Shown: positions 26,502-36,409, numbered from the stretch's first letter. The stretch is DNA of 64,000 nt from M30B80 sp965656935 (GCA_965656935.1 CBFHMG010000012.1:4975-68974), one strand, 5' to 3'. The notes: generated by a model not told the origin, from the letters alone. Program-made: numbers and translations.

Positions 26502-27638
26502 ATGTCCAAGAGCCGCAATATTTTCGAAGATGTTTCCCAAACAGCCAAGCCTGCCGCAACGCCAGGCGGTGTGAGCCGCGATCGCGGGCAAGGGCGGCGC
26601 TGGACGCGGGCCTTTGTGATGGTGCTTTTTGCGATGGTTGCGATCATGATCGCCATCGGGGGCATGACGCGGTTGACCGATTCAGGGCTCTCGATCACCG
26701 AATGGGCGCCGATCTCGGGCGCGGTACCACCTTTGAATGAGGCTGATTGGCTGTCGGAATTCGAGCTGTATCAGCAGACCACCGAATATCAGGAGCAAAA
26801 TCGGGGCATGAGCCTTGATGAGTTCAAATATATCTATTTTTGGGAATGGGGTCATCGCCAATGGGGGCGGATGATCGGGCTTGTCTGGGCGCTTGGCCTT
26901 GGGGCTTTGCTGCTGAGCAAATCCGTGCCTGTGGGCTGGACGGGGCGTTTGGTGATTTTGGGTGCTCTGGGGGGGCTTCAGGGCGTTGTGGGGTGGTGGA
27001 TGGTCTATTCCGGCCTCGCGCCTGGCATGTTTGATGTGGCCTCCTACCGTCTGGCCACCCATTTGGGGTTGGCCTTCTTCATTCTGGCGCTGATGGCGTG
27101 GTATATTTTGCTGCTCAGCCGTGAAGAAGGGGCTTTGATGCAGGCGCGTCGCGGCGCGGATCGCAAGCTCAAGGGCATGTCGACGGGGCTGATGCATCTG
27201 GCCTTTGTGCAAATCCTGATCGGGGCCTTGGTGGCGGGGATTGATGCAGGGCGCAATTACATCGACTGGCCCTTGATGGCTGGCGGCTTCACACCGCCTG
27301 GCATGTGGGCGATCGAGCCTTGGTATCGCAACCTGTTTGAAAATGACGGCACGGTACAATTCATCCATCGCATGGTTGGCTATGTGCTGTTTCTCTTTGG
27401 CATTGGCGTGTGGTTTGCCTCGCGCAAATCGGGCAACCCGCATACGCGCCGCGCCTTTGACTGGGTGGCGCTTATGATGCTGGCGCAGATGGTGATCGGG
27501 ATTGTCACGGTGATGAACTCGGCCCCTGTGGCTTTGGCGCTGGCGCATCAATTGGGTGCGGTTGTGCTGATTGTTCTGATCCTGCGGGCGCGCTTCCTGT
27601 CGATCTATCCCGCCCCCACATCTGTCAGGGAGGCGTAG
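26502..27638 (+). CDS. ctaA: Heme A synthase
   Basis: Oxidises heme O to heme A for aa3-type cytochrome oxidase. It is a 378-residue inner-membrane protein with about eight hydrophobic helices and conserved heme-binding regions: GGMTRLTDSGLSITEW (near residue 51), WEWGHRQWGRMIG (near residue 113), and FIHRMVGY (near residue 286). This is the alphaproteobacterial (type 2, CtaA/Cox15) form. ATG 26502 has AAGGGTGGGG upstream. The M32 carboxypeptidase gene follows 4 bp downstream. Confidence 0.94.
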   Translation: MSKSRNIFEDVSQTAKPAATPGGVSRDRGQGRRWTRAFVMVLFAMVAIMIAIGGMTRLTDSGLSITEWAPISGAVPPLNEADWLSEFELYQQTTEYQEQNRGMSLDEFKYIYFWEWGHRQWGRMIGLVWALGLGALLLSKSVPVGWTGRLVILGALGGLQGVVGWWMVYSGLAPGMFDVASYRLATHLGLAFFILALMAWYILLLSREEGALMQARRGADRKLKGMSTGLMHLAFVQILIGALVAGIDAGRNYIDWPLMAGGFTPPGMWAIEPWYRNLFENDGTVQFIHRMVGYVLFLFGIGVWFASRKSGNPHTRRAFDWVALMMLAQMVIGIVTVMNSAPVALALAHQLGAVVLIVLILRARFLSIYPAPTSVREA

Positions 27639-27642
27639 ACCC

Positions 27643-29118
27643 ATGTCGAACCACACAGCCCTTGACGCGCTTCTGGATTATGCCAGCCAGACCGAGGCCC
27701 TGAGCCAAGTGGCAGGGCGGCTTGGCTGGGATCAGGAGACCGTGATGCCCCGCGGCGCGGCCCGTCAGCGCTCCGAGGAGATGGGGGCGATGGCCGCCAT
27801 GCTGCATGAGCGTCGGATGAACCCGCGTATCGGCGAGTGGCTGGCCTTGGCCGAGCCGCGCGATGCGGTGGATGCCGCCAAGCTGCGCCATATCCGCCGC
27901 GATTATGACCGCGCCACCAAGTTGCCCGAAAGCCTTGCCGCCGAATTGGCCCGAACCACCTCGATTGCGCATGGTGTCTGGGCCGAGGCGCGGGCCAATG
28001 ATGATGTCGCGGCCTTCCTGCCCATGCTGGAAAAAGTGGTTGATCTGCGCCGCCAAGAGGCCGCCTGTCTGGCCGATGGCGGTGATCTCTATGATGCGCT
28101 GGTCGATGATTACGAGCCGGGCATGACAGGGGTTGAAATCGCGGCGATGTTTGACCGCATGCGCCCCCGCCTTGTGGCGCTGCGCGAGGCGATCTTGGGC
28201 AAGCCCGCACCCAAAGCGCTCTCGGGCAATTTCGCCCATGATGCGCAATTGGCGCTGACCAGCAAAATCGCCACCGCCTTTGGCTATGACCTGAGCAAGG
28301 GCCGCATCGATCTAGCCGTACATCCTTTCAGCTCGGGCTCGGGCTCGGATGTGCGTATCACCACCCGCGTTTCCGAGGATGATCCCTTCGGCGCGCTTTA
28401 TTCCACGATCCATGAAGTGGGCCATGCCTGCTATGAGCAGAATATCGATGCAGAATATGCGCTGACCCCTTTGGGGCAAGGCGTGTCGATGGGGGTGCAT
28501 GAAAGCCAAAGCCGCATCTATGAAAACCAGCTTGGCCGCTCGAAACCCTTCACAGGCTGGCTCTTTGACCGCATGGGCGAGAGCTTTGGTGGCTTGAATA
28601 TCGACAGTGCCGACGGGTTCTTTGCCGCTGTGAACCGCGTGGCCTCAGGCTATATTCGCACGGAAGCCGATGAGGTGCATTACAACCTCCATGTCATGCT
28701 GCGCTTTGATCTGGAACGGGCCTTGATCAAGGGCGACCTGCAAGTGGCCGATATGGAAGCCGCATGGAATGACCGCTTCAAAGCCGATTTCGGGCTGGAG
28801 GTGGACAGGCCCTCAAATGGTATGTTGCAGGATGTGCATTGGTCCGAGGGGCTGTTTGGCTATTTCCCGACCTATAGTCTGGGCAATGTCTATGCAGGCT
28901 GCCTGCATCAAGCGATGCGCAAAGACCTGCCTGATCTCGATGCTGATCTGGGTCAAGGCCAGCTTGCCCCCGCCACGGGATGGTTGCGCGAAAAGGTTCA
29001 GCGTTTTGGAGGTTTGAAAGAGCCGCGCCAAGTGATCTCGGATGCCGCAGGCGAAATCAGTGAGGCCCCGCTTCTCGATTATCTCGAAGCGAAATTCGCC
29101 TCGATTTACGACCTCTGA
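27643..29118 (+). CDS. M32 family metallocarboxypeptidase
   Basis: A cytosolic zinc carboxypeptidase (thermostable carboxypeptidase 1 type), 491 residues, the usual length. The zinc site is HEVGH (about residue 258) followed by the Glu-containing GVHESQSRIYENQLGRS (about residue 284); the conserved HPFSSGSGSDVRITTRV precedes them. It starts 4 bp after ctaA, so the two are probably cotranscribed, although no shared function is evident. Confidence 0.93.
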   Translation: MSNHTALDALLDYASQTEALSQVAGRLGWDQETVMPRGAARQRSEEMGAMAAMLHERRMNPRIGEWLALAEPRDAVDAAKLRHIRRDYDRATKLPESLAAELARTTSIAHGVWAEARANDDVAAFLPMLEKVVDLRRQEAACLADGGDLYDALVDDYEPGMTGVEIAAMFDRMRPRLVALREAILGKPAPKALSGNFAHDAQLALTSKIATAFGYDLSKGRIDLAVHPFSSGSGSDVRITTRVSEDDPFGALYSTIHEVGHACYEQNIDAEYALTPLGQGVSMGVHESQSRIYENQLGRSKPFTGWLFDRMGESFGGLNIDSADGFFAAVNRVASGYIRTEADEVHYNLHVMLRFDLERALIKGDLQVADMEAAWNDRFKADFGLEVDRPSNGMLQDVHWSEGLFGYFPTYSLGNVYAGCLHQAMRKDLPDLDADLGQGQLAPATGWLREKVQRFGGLKEPRQVISDAAGEISEAPLLDYLEAKFASIYDL

Positions 29119-29166
29119 TCATCTTTGCTTTAAAAATACTTGAAAACGGGGCGTGGGCCTCGCCCG
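29116..29166 (-). terminator. Hairpin and intergenic repeat, copy C, after the enoyl-CoA hydratase
   Basis: Read on the minus strand, a GC-rich stem near 29148-29175 (CGGGGCG...CGCCCCG) is followed by TTTTCAAGTATTTTTAAAGC and then AAAGATGATC. The A/T part is related to the repeats at 26381-26410 and 32791-32820. It probably terminates the leftward enoyl-CoA hydratase transcript and abuts the end of the M32 gene. Confidence 0.65.
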
Positions 29167-29194
29167 CGCGCCCCGCTAACCCGTTTGGAACAGG

Positions 29195-29986
29195 CTATTG
29201 CGTCCAAGTCGGGTCGCGCTTTTCGATGAAAGCGGCGATCCCTTCCTCGGTATCGCTCTCAAGCATGTTTTCAACCATGACAGCGCCCGTGAACTCATAG
29301 GCTTGATCCAAGGGCATCTGGATCTGCTCATAAAAGGCGCGTTTGCCGATGCGCACTGCGCGGCCCAATTTACCCGCGATCTGTTCGGCCAAGGCATGGG
29401 TCTCAGCCGCAAGCTCGGCCTCGGGGACCACGCGGTTGACCAGCCCCAATTCCTCGGCACGGCTGGCATCGATAAAATTGCCCGTGACCAGCATTTCCAT
29501 CACCTGTTTGCGCGGCATATTGCGCGACAAGGCCACCATCGGGGTGGAGCAGAACAGCCCGATATTTACTCCGTTCACTCCGAAACGCGTGCCTTCGGCG
29601 GCCACGGCGAGATCACAGCTTGCCACCAATTGGCATCCCGCCGCAGTCGCAATGCCATGGGTTTGGGCGATCACGGGCTGGGGCAGGCGGGGGATCATTT
29701 GCATCACCTCGCCGCAGCGCGCGAAGAGATCCCCAAAACCCGCCGCCCCGCCATCGAGGGATTGCCGCTTGGCCGTCATTTCCTTGAGGTCATGGCCCGC
29801 GCAAAAAGCTTTGCCTGTGCCGCTGATCACCACAACCCTTTGGCTCTCGCTCTCTAACAAATCGCTGAATTCGGCCTTCAGGCGGGCCAGCATCGCATCG
29901 GAGAGGGCATTCAGGCTGGCAGGCGCGTTCAGCACCAAATGGGTGATTGCGCCGTCATCTTTACGGATCAGGATATCGTCACTCAT
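29195..29986 (-). CDS. Enoyl-CoA hydratase/isomerase family protein
   Basis: A 263-residue crotonase-fold enzyme. The oxyanion-hole segments are visible: GTGKAFCAGHDLKEM (about residues 58-72) and ATAAGCQLVASCDLAVA (about residues 112-128), with a GVNIGLFCSTPM loop after it. ATG 29984-29986 begins MSDDILIRK; six codons upstream are in frame but not needed. It is monocistronic and divergent from the thioesterase gene, 65 bp away. Possibly involved in fatty- or amino-acid degradation; the exact acyl-CoA substrate is unknown. Confidence 0.9.
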   Translation of the reverse strand: MSDDILIRKDDGAITHLVLNAPASLNALSDAMLARLKAEFSDLLESESQRVVVISGTGKAFCAGHDLKEMTAKRQSLDGGAAGFGDLFARCGEVMQMIPRLPQPVIAQTHGIATAAGCQLVASCDLAVAAEGTRFGVNGVNIGLFCSTPMVALSRNMPRKQVMEMLVTGNFIDASRAEELGLVNRVVPEAELAAETHALAEQIAGKLGRAVRIGKRAFYEQIQMPLDQAYEFTGAVMVENMLESDTEEGIAAFIEKRDPTWTQ

Positions 29987-30051
29987 CGGCTTCTCCCTTG
30001 CCAAGCCTGTAAAAACCTATGAAACCCTAGGCCCAAAGGGAGAGGCAGGCA

Positions 30052-30486
30052 ATGCGTGAGACAAAAGACGTAACGATGGATAAGGCCGCTTTGCAGGCGT
30101 TTTTGGCATCGGATTTTCCTCAGGTCAGCGAAGATTTCCAGATCGAGGAGGTGCGGCCCAATCAGGCCCGCATCCGTCTGATGACCTCGCCGCAGCATCT
30201 CAGGCCGGGGGGCACTGTTTCAGGCCCTGCCATGTTCGCTTTGGCGGATGTTTCGGTCTATCTTACGGTTTTGGCGATGATCGGGCCGAAAGCCTTGGCG
30301 GTGACCACGAATTGCTCGATCGATTTCATGCGCAAACCCGCAGCGGGGCGCGATCTGATATGTGAATGTCGCCTGCTCAAACTGGGCCGTGTTCTAGCGG
30401 TGGGGGATTGTATGATCTTCTCGGAAGGCAGTGACACGCCCGTGGCGCGGGCCACCATGACCTATTCCATCCCGCCCGAGCGCTAA
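30052..30486 (+). CDS. PaaI-type hotdog-fold thioesterase
   Basis: A 144-residue single-domain hotdog protein of the PaaI/YdiI type, hydrolysing acyl- or aryl-CoA thioesters. The conserved PGGTVSGPAMFALADVSVYL (about residues 52-71) holds the usual active-site region, and NCSIDFMRKPAAGRDL follows. ATG 30052 is preferred because AAAGGGAGAGG lies about 6 nt upstream; an alternative ATG at 30076 has none. It is 80 bp upstream of the FAD-linked oxidase gene. Confidence 0.87.
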   Translation: MRETKDVTMDKAALQAFLASDFPQVSEDFQIEEVRPNQARIRLMTSPQHLRPGGTVSGPAMFALADVSVYLTVLAMIGPKALAVTTNCSIDFMRKPAAGRDLICECRLLKLGRVLAVGDCMIFSEGSDTPVARATMTYSIPPER

Positions 30487-30567
30487 GCCACAGCCGAATT
30501 GCCCTTAGGCGGGCGAGCGCCTAGACTGACCCAAAGGGCAATGACGGCCCGAGAGATAGGAAACATA

Positions 30568-31980
30568 ATGGCTCTGATCATTGATTTGCCACGCAATGAA
30601 GCGGGAATTGCGACAGCAATCGGTATTTTGCAGCAGCGCTTTGGCCCGCTTTGTGAAACGGGCGGCTCCCTGCGGGAGCAACATGGCCACACCACAACAT
30701 GGCTCCGCACCCAAGCCCCTGATGCGGTGGTCTTTGTGCAAAGCACCGAAGATGTGGTGGCGGTGGTCGAGGTCTGCGCCGCGCATGGCGTGCCGATTAT
30801 TCCCTTTGGGGCAGGCACCTCGCTTGAGGGGCATGTAAATGCGCCAGCGGGTGGAATATCAATTGATTTCAGCCAGATGAACGCCATTCTTGATGTTCAT
30901 GCCGAGGATATGGATGCCGTGATCCAGCCCGGTGTGACGCGCAAGGCGCTGAATACGCATTTGCGCGATACGGGGCTGTTCTTCCCCGTTGATCCAGGCG
31001 CGGATGCCTCCCTTGGCGGGATGGCTGCAACCAATGCCAGCGGCACCAATGCGGTGCGCTATGGCACGATGAAAGATAATATTCTTGCGCTCAAAGCGGT
31101 GCTGCCCTCGGGCGAGGTGGTTAAAACTGCCGCGCGGGCGCGCAAGACCAGCGCGGGCTATGATCTGACGCGGTTGATGATCGGCTCGGAAGGCACTCTT
31201 GGCTTGATCACTGAATTGACCGTGAAATTGCAAGGCACGCCCGAGGCGATTTCAGCGGCGACCTGTTCCTTCGACACGGTCGAGGCGGCCTGCAATGCGG
31301 TGATCATGACGATCCAATACGGGCTTCCCGTCGCGCGGATCGAATTGCTGGATGCGCTGACCGTCGAGGCGGTGAATGCCTATTCCAAGCTCAGCCTGCC
31401 TGTCTCGCCGCTTTTGTTGCTGGAATTTCATGGCAGCGAGGCCAGTGTGAAGGAACAGGCCGAAACCTTTGGCGATATCGCGCAGGAATATGGCGGATCG
31501 GGCTTTGTCTTCACCACCCGTGAGGAAGAGCGCAACCGCCTCTGGCAAGCGCGCCATGACACCTATTGGGCGGGTCTGGCCCTGCGCCCTGGCAGTAAGG
31601 GCTTGTCGACAGATGTTTGCGTGCCCGTCAGCCGCTTGGCCGAATGCGTGACCGCTGCGCAGGACAAGGCGCTGGAATTGGGCTTTAAGGCTCCGATTGT
31701 CGGCCATGTGGGAGATGGGAATTTCCATGTCCTGTTGCTGATCGATGTGGATGACAATCAGGAATTGGCGCGGGCCGAGCATTTCATCGGCTGGTTGAAT
31801 GATCTGGCGATCTCGATGGATGGCACCTGCACGGGCGAGCATGGGATCGGGCAGGGCAAGGCCGATTATCTCGAGCGTGAATTGGGCGCGCCTGCCATGG
31901 CGATGATGGAGGCGATCAAACATTCGGTCGACCCGCAAAATATCTTCAATCCCGGCAAGATGAGGCTTCCTTTTGGCTGA
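30568..31980 (+). CDS. FAD-binding oxidoreductase (D-lactate dehydrogenase/GlcD-like)
   Basis: A 470-residue flavoprotein of the FAD-linked oxidase C family (D-lactate dehydrogenase cytochrome type or glycolate oxidase subunit GlcD type). The FAD-binding (PP-loop) region includes VPIIPFGAGTSLEGHVNAP (about residues 75-93), PGADASLGGMAATNASGTNA (about residues 143-162) and GSEGTLGLITE (about residue 207). The C-terminal cap ends in HGIGQGKADYLE and FNPGKMRL. It is a membrane-associated 2-hydroxyacid oxidase; lactate and glycolate cannot be separated from sequence. Its last codons overlap the start of the VIT1-like gene. Confidence 0.88.
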   Translation: MALIIDLPRNEAGIATAIGILQQRFGPLCETGGSLREQHGHTTTWLRTQAPDAVVFVQSTEDVVAVVEVCAAHGVPIIPFGAGTSLEGHVNAPAGGISIDFSQMNAILDVHAEDMDAVIQPGVTRKALNTHLRDTGLFFPVDPGADASLGGMAATNASGTNAVRYGTMKDNILALKAVLPSGEVVKTAARARKTSAGYDLTRLMIGSEGTLGLITELTVKLQGTPEAISAATCSFDTVEAACNAVIMTIQYGLPVARIELLDALTVEAVNAYSKLSLPVSPLLLLEFHGSEASVKEQAETFGDIAQEYGGSGFVFTTREEERNRLWQARHDTYWAGLALRPGSKGLSTDVCVPVSRLAECVTAAQDKALELGFKAPIVGHVGDGNFHVLLLIDVDDNQELARAEHFIGWLNDLAISMDGTCTGEHGIGQGKADYLERELGAPAMAMMEAIKHSVDPQNIFNPGKMRLPFG

Positions 31981-32698
31981 TCACCGCCCCGCGAATTTCG
32001 GCGTGCCCTCGGCGCATCTGGAGCCGCATCTGTCCAAACGGACGGGCTGGCTGAGGGCGGCTGTGATGGGCGCAAATGACGGTATTTTATCAACGGCCTC
32101 GTTGATTGTCGGGGTGGCGGCAGGCGGCGGTACGCAGGCGCAGATTGTGCTGGCAGGTGTCGCGGGCATGGTCGCGGGCGCGATGTCGATGGCGGCGGGG
32201 GAATATGTCTCGGTCTCGTCACAAGAAGATGTCGAGCGCGCCGATATTTTGAAAGAAATTAAAGAGTTGGAGCAAAACCCTGAAGGGGAATTGGCGGAGT
32301 TGGTCGCGATCTATGAAGAGCGTGGCCTCAGCCGTGAATTGGCCGAACAGGTCGCAGCCGAGCTGACCGCGAAAGACGCGCTCGGCGCCCATGTGCGCGA
32401 CGAGATCGGGTTAACGGATCTCTCTCCGCCACAACCGATACAGGCGGCACTTGTGTCGGCTTTGACCTTTGCAACGGGGGCCATGGTGCCGCTTTTGGTG
32501 GGCAGTTTTGCCCCGCTTGAGACGATCAAATGGAGCGTTGGTGGCGCGACCTTGCTGGCTTTGGCCGCCCTTGGGGCTTTGGGGGCCCATGCAGGCGGCG
32601 CGCCCAAGCCGAAAGCGGCCATGCGCGTTGTGTTCTGGGGCGCGACGGCGATGGCGGCCACGGCTGGCATCGGTGCTTTGGTGGGGATGTCGCTTTAG
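31973..32698 (+). CDS. VIT1/CCC1 family iron/manganese transporter
   Basis: A 241-residue membrane protein of the VIT1/CCC1 family, moving Fe(II) or Mn(II). Diagnostic text: RAAVMGANDGILSTASLIVG (residues about 28-47) and GAMSMAAGEYVSVSSQEDVE (about residues 69-88), followed by an acidic cytoplasmic helical region (EIKELEQNPEGELAEL) and two C-terminal helices. The start appears to be TTG at 31973, overlapping the stop of the FAD-oxidase gene by 8 bp; no ATG or GTG fits the family N-terminus. Translational coupling is likely. Ends in a strong hairpin terminator region. Confidence 0.85.
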   Translation: MADHRPANFGVPSAHLEPHLSKRTGWLRAAVMGANDGILSTASLIVGVAAGGGTQAQIVLAGVAGMVAGAMSMAAGEYVSVSSQEDVERADILKEIKELEQNPEGELAELVAIYEERGLSRELAEQVAAELTAKDALGAHVRDEIGLTDLSPPQPIQAALVSALTFATGAMVPLLVGSFAPLETIKWSVGGATLLALAALGALGAHAGGAPKPKAAMRVVFWGATAMAATAGIGALVGMSL

Positions 32699-32699
32699 G

Positions 32700-32789
32700 A
32701 GCGTTTCGAATTCACAATAGCGCCGCTGACATCGAAACGCTTTCGGGGCGCTGCCCCAAAGGCTGCAGCCCTAAGGGCTACAGCCTTTT
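32700..32789 (+). terminator. Two hairpins with T-tract after the VIT1-like gene
   Basis: AGCGTTTCGA (32700-32709) pairs perfectly with TCGAAACGCT (32732-32741). A second hairpin, GGCTGCAGCCC-TAA-GGGCTACAGCC (32761-32785), is followed by TTTT and resembles a rho-independent terminator. Intergenic repeat copy B follows at 32791-32820. Confidence 0.75.
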
Positions 32790-32818
32790 CCCCGAAGTAT
32801 TTGGCAAGCAAAGATGGA

Positions 32819-35800
32819 TCAGGCCGCAGCCGCCAGAAGGGTTGCATTGCCGCCGGCGGCGGTTGTGTCGATGCAGATATGACGCTCCAGCGTGAGGCGG
32901 GGGGTCGGATCAGCCTCAAGGATCAGTGGGATCAGTGCGCCCTCGCGTGCGGCGAGCGCCGTTGCATAGGCCCGTGCTGTTTCTGCGTCCCCCCAATAAA
33001 TCACCGCATCAAAGCCTGTGAGTTGGGTCAGAGCTTCGGGGGCGAGTTGGCCTTCGATCCCTCTGGGTCCGCTCCCTGTCGCGATGACCAAAGTGGTGCA
33101 GCCTACGGCTTGGGCCATGCGGGCTTGGGCCTCGGCAAGAGCTGCATCGGGGCCAAGGCAGAGCACGCGGTCGCGCGCATAGGTGGAGAGGCGGTTTGAT
33201 TCCCCCGTGGGCCCTGGAAGGGATTGGGTGGACAGGGCTGATTGCAGCGGCGGGTCGAGCCTGTCGAGTGCGGATTGGACGGCTGCGACTTCGGCTGTCT
33301 CGCCTTTTGCGGAAGGCGCGCTTTGGATGGCATGTTGCGTGAAGCGCGGCAGATAGCTGGGGCCGCCCGCTTTCGGGCCTGTGCCTGAAAGCCCTTCGCC
33401 ACCAAAGGGTTGGCTGCCGACAATCGCCCCGATCTGGTTGCGGTTCACATAAATATTGCCTGTCTTGAGCCGTGCCGAGACCTCCTGCACGCGGTCATCA
33501 ATGCGGCTATGTATGCCGAATGTCAGGCCAAAGCCGCGGTCATTGATCGCATCCACGACCTTGAGCATATCTGCGGCCCGATAGGTTGCAACATGCAGCA
33601 CGGGGCCAAACACCTCGCGCTCGAGGCCCGCGATCCCGTCTTGCAGGGAAATCAGGGCAGGGCCTATGAAATGGCCTGCTTCTGGGGTTTCAAGCTGTTT
33701 GACTAAGCGACCTTGACTGCGGGCCGCCTCAACATGGGCTTGGATATCGGCGCGGGCCATATCCGAGATCACGGGCGCGATATCGGTTTTCAGCGACCAT
33801 GGATCGCCCACCACCAATTCATCCATCGCGCCTTTGAGCATTTCGAGGAATGGCTCCGCGATGTCCTCTTGTACATAGAGCATCCGCAGTGCCGAGCAGC
33901 GCTGACCTGCCGATTGGAAGGCGGAGGTCACGATATCGCGCACGGCCTGTTCGGGCAGGGCGGTGGAATCGACGATCATTGCGTTGAGGCCGCCTGTCTC
34001 GGCGATCAGTGGGGCCGAGGGGTCCATGACTTGTGTCATTGCGCGGTTGATGCGCTGTGCGGTCGGGGTGGAGCCTGTGAAGCAGACGCCATTGATCCGC
34101 GCATCCGAGGTCAGGGCCGCGCCCACTACGGCACCTTTGCCGGGCAGATATTGCAGCGCGCTGAGGGGCACGCCCGCTTCATGCAGCAGTTTGACGGCCC
34201 AAGCGCCTGTCAGGCTGGTGGTCTCGGCGGGTTTGGCCAACACGGCGTTGCCCGCGGCCAAGGCTGCCGCAATCTGGCCTGTGAAGATCGCCAAGGGGAA
34301 ATTCCACGGGCTGATACAGGTGAAAATGCCGCGCGCAGGCATGGTGAGGTTTTGCGCCTCATCGGCGTAATAGCGCAGGAAATCAACGGCTTCGCGCAGC
34401 TCGGCGATGGCATCAGATGGGGTTTTTCCAGCCTCGCGTGCCAGAAGGGCAAAGAGCTCGCCGAAATGATCCTCATAAAGATCGGCCGCGCGTTTGAGGG
34501 CGGCCGCACGCACAACGGCAGGGGCCTCCCATGGGGTGGCGGCATTGATGGCGGCCTCGATATCCTCAGGGGCGGCCTCGATCACCTCGCCCACGATCTG
34601 GGTGGGGGCAGCAGGCGAGGTGATGGCCACGCGCTCAGCGCCTTTATGGGCTGTCGCGAGCATGGGGGCGGCCTGCCATGTGGTGCTCATGAAGGGCGCG
34701 CGGGCGGCCTCGATCTCGGCGAGATCGGTTTCGTCATGCAGATCAAAGCCACGCGAATTCACGCGCGCGCCAAAAAGCTGCTCGGGTTTGATCACGGCGA
34801 TGTTCTCGCCTGCATTTTGCAAATCGGCGAAGGGGTCGGAGGCCACGATATGGGCGGGCACATCATTGTCCAGCACCTGATTGACGAAGGAGGAGTTTGC
34901 GCCATTTTCTAGCAAGCGCCGCACCAGATAGGCCAAGAGGTCACGATGCGCGCCCACGGGGGCATAGATGCGGCAGCGGGTGGCGTTGTTTTTGAGAACG
35001 ATGTCATGCAAGGCCTCGCCCATGCCATGAAGGCGCTGGAATTCAAAGGCTTGCGGGTCATCAGCCATTTCGATGATGGCGGCGACGGTATGAGCATTAT
35101 GGGTGGCGAATTGCGGGTAAATGCGGTCAGTCAGCCCCAGCAATTTGCCCGCGCAACAGATATAGGCGACATCCGTGGCGGTCTTGCGGGTATAGACGGG
35201 AAAGCCTGTGAGGCCTTCGACCTGCGCGCGCTTGATCTCGGTATCCCAATAGGCGCCTTTGACCAATCGCAGCATGATTTTGCGGTCATGGGTTTCGGCC
35301 AAAGCATAGAGCCAGTCGATCACGGCAGGCGCGCGCAGACCGTAAGCCTGCACCACCACTCCAAACCCGTCCCAGCCCGCCAGCCGCGGGTCTGACAAAA
35401 GCGCCTCGATCACATCAAGGGACAAATCCAGACGGTCGGCTTCCTCGGCATCGATATTCAGGCCCATGCCTGCCTCTTTGGCCAGAAGGCACAGCGCCAT
35501 TGCGCGCTCGACCAACTCGTTCATCACGCGGTCGCGCTGGCCCACCTCATAGCGGGGATGCAGGGCTGACAGCTTGATCGAGATTCCGGGATTATTGCGG
35601 ATATCATCGCTGGTGCAGCTCGGGGCGATCTCGGCAATGGCATTGCTATAGCTGGCGAAAAACGCATCCGCATCAGCCATGGTCATCGCGGCCTCACCCA
35701 GCATGTCATAGGAATAGCTATAGCCTTTGGTTTCCATCTTGGCGGCGCGCTTTTGCGCCTCTTCCATGGTTTGGCCAAGCACGAACTGGCTGCCCATCTC

Positions 35801-36289
35801 GCGCATGGCGCGGCCAACGGCGGCGCGGATCACAGGCTCACCCACGCGCCGCACAGCGCTGCGCAAAACCGAGGCCATGCCTTCCCCATCTTGCAGCACC
35901 TTGCCCGTCAGCATCAGCGCCCAAGTGGAGGCATTGACCAGCGAGGAGGAGGATTTGCCCAAATGCGAGCCCCATTCCGAGGGCGCGATTTTGTCTTCGA
36001 TCAAGGCATCCATCGTTTCGGCATCAGGCACGCGCAACAGCGCCTCGGCCAGACACATCAAGGCCACGCCTTCCTGCGTCGAGAGGCCATATTCCGCCAG
36101 AAAGACCTCCATCAAGCCAGGGCGGGTATCGGCGCGCATGGCTTCGACCATCTTTGTGCCACGCTCAGACGCGGCTTTGCGTGTCGCGGGGGTAGGGCCA
36201 TTGCCAGCGATCAATCGGTCCAAAATGACATTTTCATCTTCCAGATGATCGGCACGGATGCTGGCGCGGATATCGGCAAGTTTGGTCAT
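32819..36289 (-). CDS. putA: Bifunctional proline dehydrogenase / L-glutamate-gamma-semialdehyde dehydrogenase
   Basis: Oxidises proline to glutamate in two steps: FAD proline dehydrogenase (about residues 170-480) and NAD-linked ALDH (about residues 560-1010). The 1156-residue protein has the PRODH segments GLNIDAEEADRLDLSLD and RLVKGAYWDTEIK. In the ALDH half the catalytic Glu is in ETGGLNAMIVD (near residue 763) and the catalytic Cys in SAGQRCSALR (near residue 796). No N-terminal ribbon-helix-helix is seen, so unlike E. coli PutA it should not bind DNA. The divergent Lrp-type gene is the likely regulator. Confidence 0.95.
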   Translation of the reverse strand: MTKLADIRASIRADHLEDENVILDRLIAGNGPTPATRKAASERGTKMVEAMRADTRPGLMEVFLAEYGLSTQEGVALMCLAEALLRVPDAETMDALIEDKIAPSEWGSHLGKSSSSLVNASTWALMLTGKVLQDGEGMASVLRSAVRRVGEPVIRAAVGRAMREMGSQFVLGQTMEEAQKRAAKMETKGYSYSYDMLGEAAMTMADADAFFASYSNAIAEIAPSCTSDDIRNNPGISIKLSALHPRYEVGQRDRVMNELVERAMALCLLAKEAGMGLNIDAEEADRLDLSLDVIEALLSDPRLAGWDGFGVVVQAYGLRAPAVIDWLYALAETHDRKIMLRLVKGAYWDTEIKRAQVEGLTGFPVYTRKTATDVAYICCAGKLLGLTDRIYPQFATHNAHTVAAIIEMADDPQAFEFQRLHGMGEALHDIVLKNNATRCRIYAPVGAHRDLLAYLVRRLLENGANSSFVNQVLDNDVPAHIVASDPFADLQNAGENIAVIKPEQLFGARVNSRGFDLHDETDLAEIEAARAPFMSTTWQAAPMLATAHKGAERVAITSPAAPTQIVGEVIEAAPEDIEAAINAATPWEAPAVVRAAALKRAADLYEDHFGELFALLAREAGKTPSDAIAELREAVDFLRYYADEAQNLTMPARGIFTCISPWNFPLAIFTGQIAAALAAGNAVLAKPAETTSLTGAWAVKLLHEAGVPLSALQYLPGKGAVVGAALTSDARINGVCFTGSTPTAQRINRAMTQVMDPSAPLIAETGGLNAMIVDSTALPEQAVRDIVTSAFQSAGQRCSALRMLYVQEDIAEPFLEMLKGAMDELVVGDPWSLKTDIAPVISDMARADIQAHVEAARSQGRLVKQLETPEAGHFIGPALISLQDGIAGLEREVFGPVLHVATYRAADMLKVVDAINDRGFGLTFGIHSRIDDRVQEVSARLKTGNIYVNRNQIGAIVGSQPFGGEGLSGTGPKAGGPSYLPRFTQHAIQSAPSAKGETAEVAAVQSALDRLDPPLQSALSTQSLPGPTGESNRLSTYARDRVLCLGPDAALAEAQARMAQAVGCTTLVIATGSGPRGIEGQLAPEALTQLTGFDAVIYWGDAETARAYATALAAREGALIPLILEADPTPRLTLERHICIDTTAAGGNATLLAAAA

Positions 36290-36409
36290 TTTGGCACCTT
36301 TCCTTAGAGAATTATCTATCTGTACGGCAAAGCTTTCAGGAAGGGCGCCTTGACTCTTCTTGCCAAAAGGAAAAAGTTGCTAAGAAATTCCAAGTTGGAG
36401 GGCGTTTGC

